Shown one piece after another: positions 32,756-33,208 of a stretch of 33,208 bases of DNA. The DNA lies in assembly GCA_027492915.1 (NCBI GenBank), contig JAPUDW010000398.1:1-33208 (forward strand), given 5' to 3'. The notes beneath the pieces were generated by a model, which was not told the origin of the DNA, did no database searches, and saw only the letters and a program-made list of their open reading frames with translations. Every line of letters begins with the position of its first letter. Positions within the stretch are counted from its first letter, which is position 1. The stretch comes from Bacteroidota bacterium (GTDB lineage Bacteria > Chloroflexota > Anaerolineae > Aggregatilineales > Phototrophicaceae). A program made the position numbers and the translations under genes.

Positions 32756-33208
32756 TTATGAAGCCGGTTCGATTTTAATCTGGTCTATATCGCTGTAGGT
32801 CGTGCCCACATTCTTGAGCGTGATCACATGGTTACCCGGTGTCACGGCAAACGTGTACGGCTGTCGAAACAAGAAAGCGGTGCTGGTGTTGTTGATCGTC
32901 GTCAGCAGTGTCCCATCCACAAACACTTGCATCGAACCATACACCCCTGCCACATATGTCGTCCGGTACACCGTCACCTGTCCAACCGTATTGTTGATCG
33001 CAAAGCTGACCGTACCGTTCGGATCGTTTGTGAATTTGCGCGCCTCACCCAACGCATTCGCATTTGCATTCTGCGTCCACGCTCCGTTGTACATGAACCC
33101 TGCTGCGTTTTCTTGATATACCCCCACCGGCAGCGGTGCCGCAGCCCCTAGCGTAATCTGGTCTATATCGCTGTAGGTCGTGCCCACATTCTTGAGCGTG
33201 ATCACATG
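32756..33208 (-). CDS. C-terminal part of a tandem-repeat beta-sandwich surface protein (partial)
   Basis: Partial gene; its 5' end lies beyond the right edge and no start codon is in the window. It encodes the last complete 126-residue repeat and the end of the one before: HVITLKNVGTTYSDIDQI appears twice, 126 residues apart. The unit (VYQENAAGFMYNGAWTQN ... VTVYRTTYVAGVYGSMQVFV ... FTFAV-like YTFAVTPGNHVITLKN) looks like the jelly-roll, carbohydrate-binding-like repeats of large secreted or cell-surface proteins; this is from pattern memory. It is rich in Asn/Thr/Gly/Ala and has no Cys. The protein ends KIEPAS without an anchor or sorting signal. Confidence 0.75.
   Translation of the reverse strand, partial: HVITLKNVGTTYSDIDQITLGAAAPLPVGVYQENAAGFMYNGAWTQNANANALGEARKFTNDPNGTVSFAINNTVGQVTVYRTTYVAGVYGSMQVFVDGTLLTTINNTSTAFLFRQPYTFAVTPGNHVITLKNVGTTYSDIDQIKIEPAS

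Overview
The window looks like a piece of a free-living bacterial chromosome of moderate G+C content, most probably from Chloroflexota (Anaerolineae-like). This is an inference. It rests on the sugar-transport and pentose genes, the mixture of MarR/TetR/VOC/LUD genes, and intergenic DNA littered with two families of short dispersed repeats: hairpins beginning GTAGGG, and CTCTGCG..TCTGCGGTT-type repeats. No rRNA, tRNA, CRISPR array or intact mobile element was seen.

Layout. 1-3.7 kb: a 7-bp tandem repeat, then a minus-strand CUT1 sugar ABC importer without its ATPase (binding protein, MalF-like and MalG-like permeases). The binding protein resembles Thermus glucose/galactose-binding protein. 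3.9-5.8 kb: an aldo/keto reductase and a methyltransferase on the plus strand. 6.2-8.1 kb: the GTPase TypA/BipA (minus). 8.1-11.8 kb: a giant sensor histidine kinase built from three GAF-PAS modules, split by one in-frame amber codon. 12.0-13.0 kb: an orphan iron/siderophore-type binding protein. 13.1-18.0 kb: a minus-strand operon of ribulokinase (araB), a GH4 glycosidase and a FucI/AraA-fold isomerase. A TATAAT promoter with an overlapping inverted repeat lies in front of araB.

18.2-19.9 kb: an SRPBCC protein and an unrecognised polytopic membrane protein. 20.1-24.6 kb: a cluster of small stress-type genes (VOC, MarR, VOC, two paralogous LUD proteins, DoxX, TetR), with candidate operators between DoxX and TetR. 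24.6-26.5 kb: a MarR-GNAT fusion flanked by repeat-rich intergenic DNA. 26.5-30.7 kb: a HerA-like DUF853 ATPase, an SDR whose start follows a strong terminator hairpin, and glucose-6-phosphate isomerase. 30.7-31.1 kb: about 430 bp of short-repeat array without a gene. 31.1-33.2 kb: a D-serine dehydratase/D-threonine aldolase-type PLP enzyme, a decayed tyrosine-recombinase relic, and the C-terminus of a protein with 126-residue tandem repeats that runs off the end.

How it fits together: sugar uptake (glucose-type importer), entry to glycolysis (pgi) and pentose use (isomerase plus ribulokinase, with GH4 possibly supplying the sugar) make a carbohydrate theme. The 20-25 kb block looks like redox or electrophile defence under local one-component regulators. 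No obviously new defence or mobile system was found. The most notable items are the nonsense-split triple GAF-PAS kinase, the GH4-containing pentose operon, the TetR/DoxX/LUD/LUD unit, the dispersed hairpin family whose arms vary but stay self-complementary, and the exact DNA-level repeat at the right edge.
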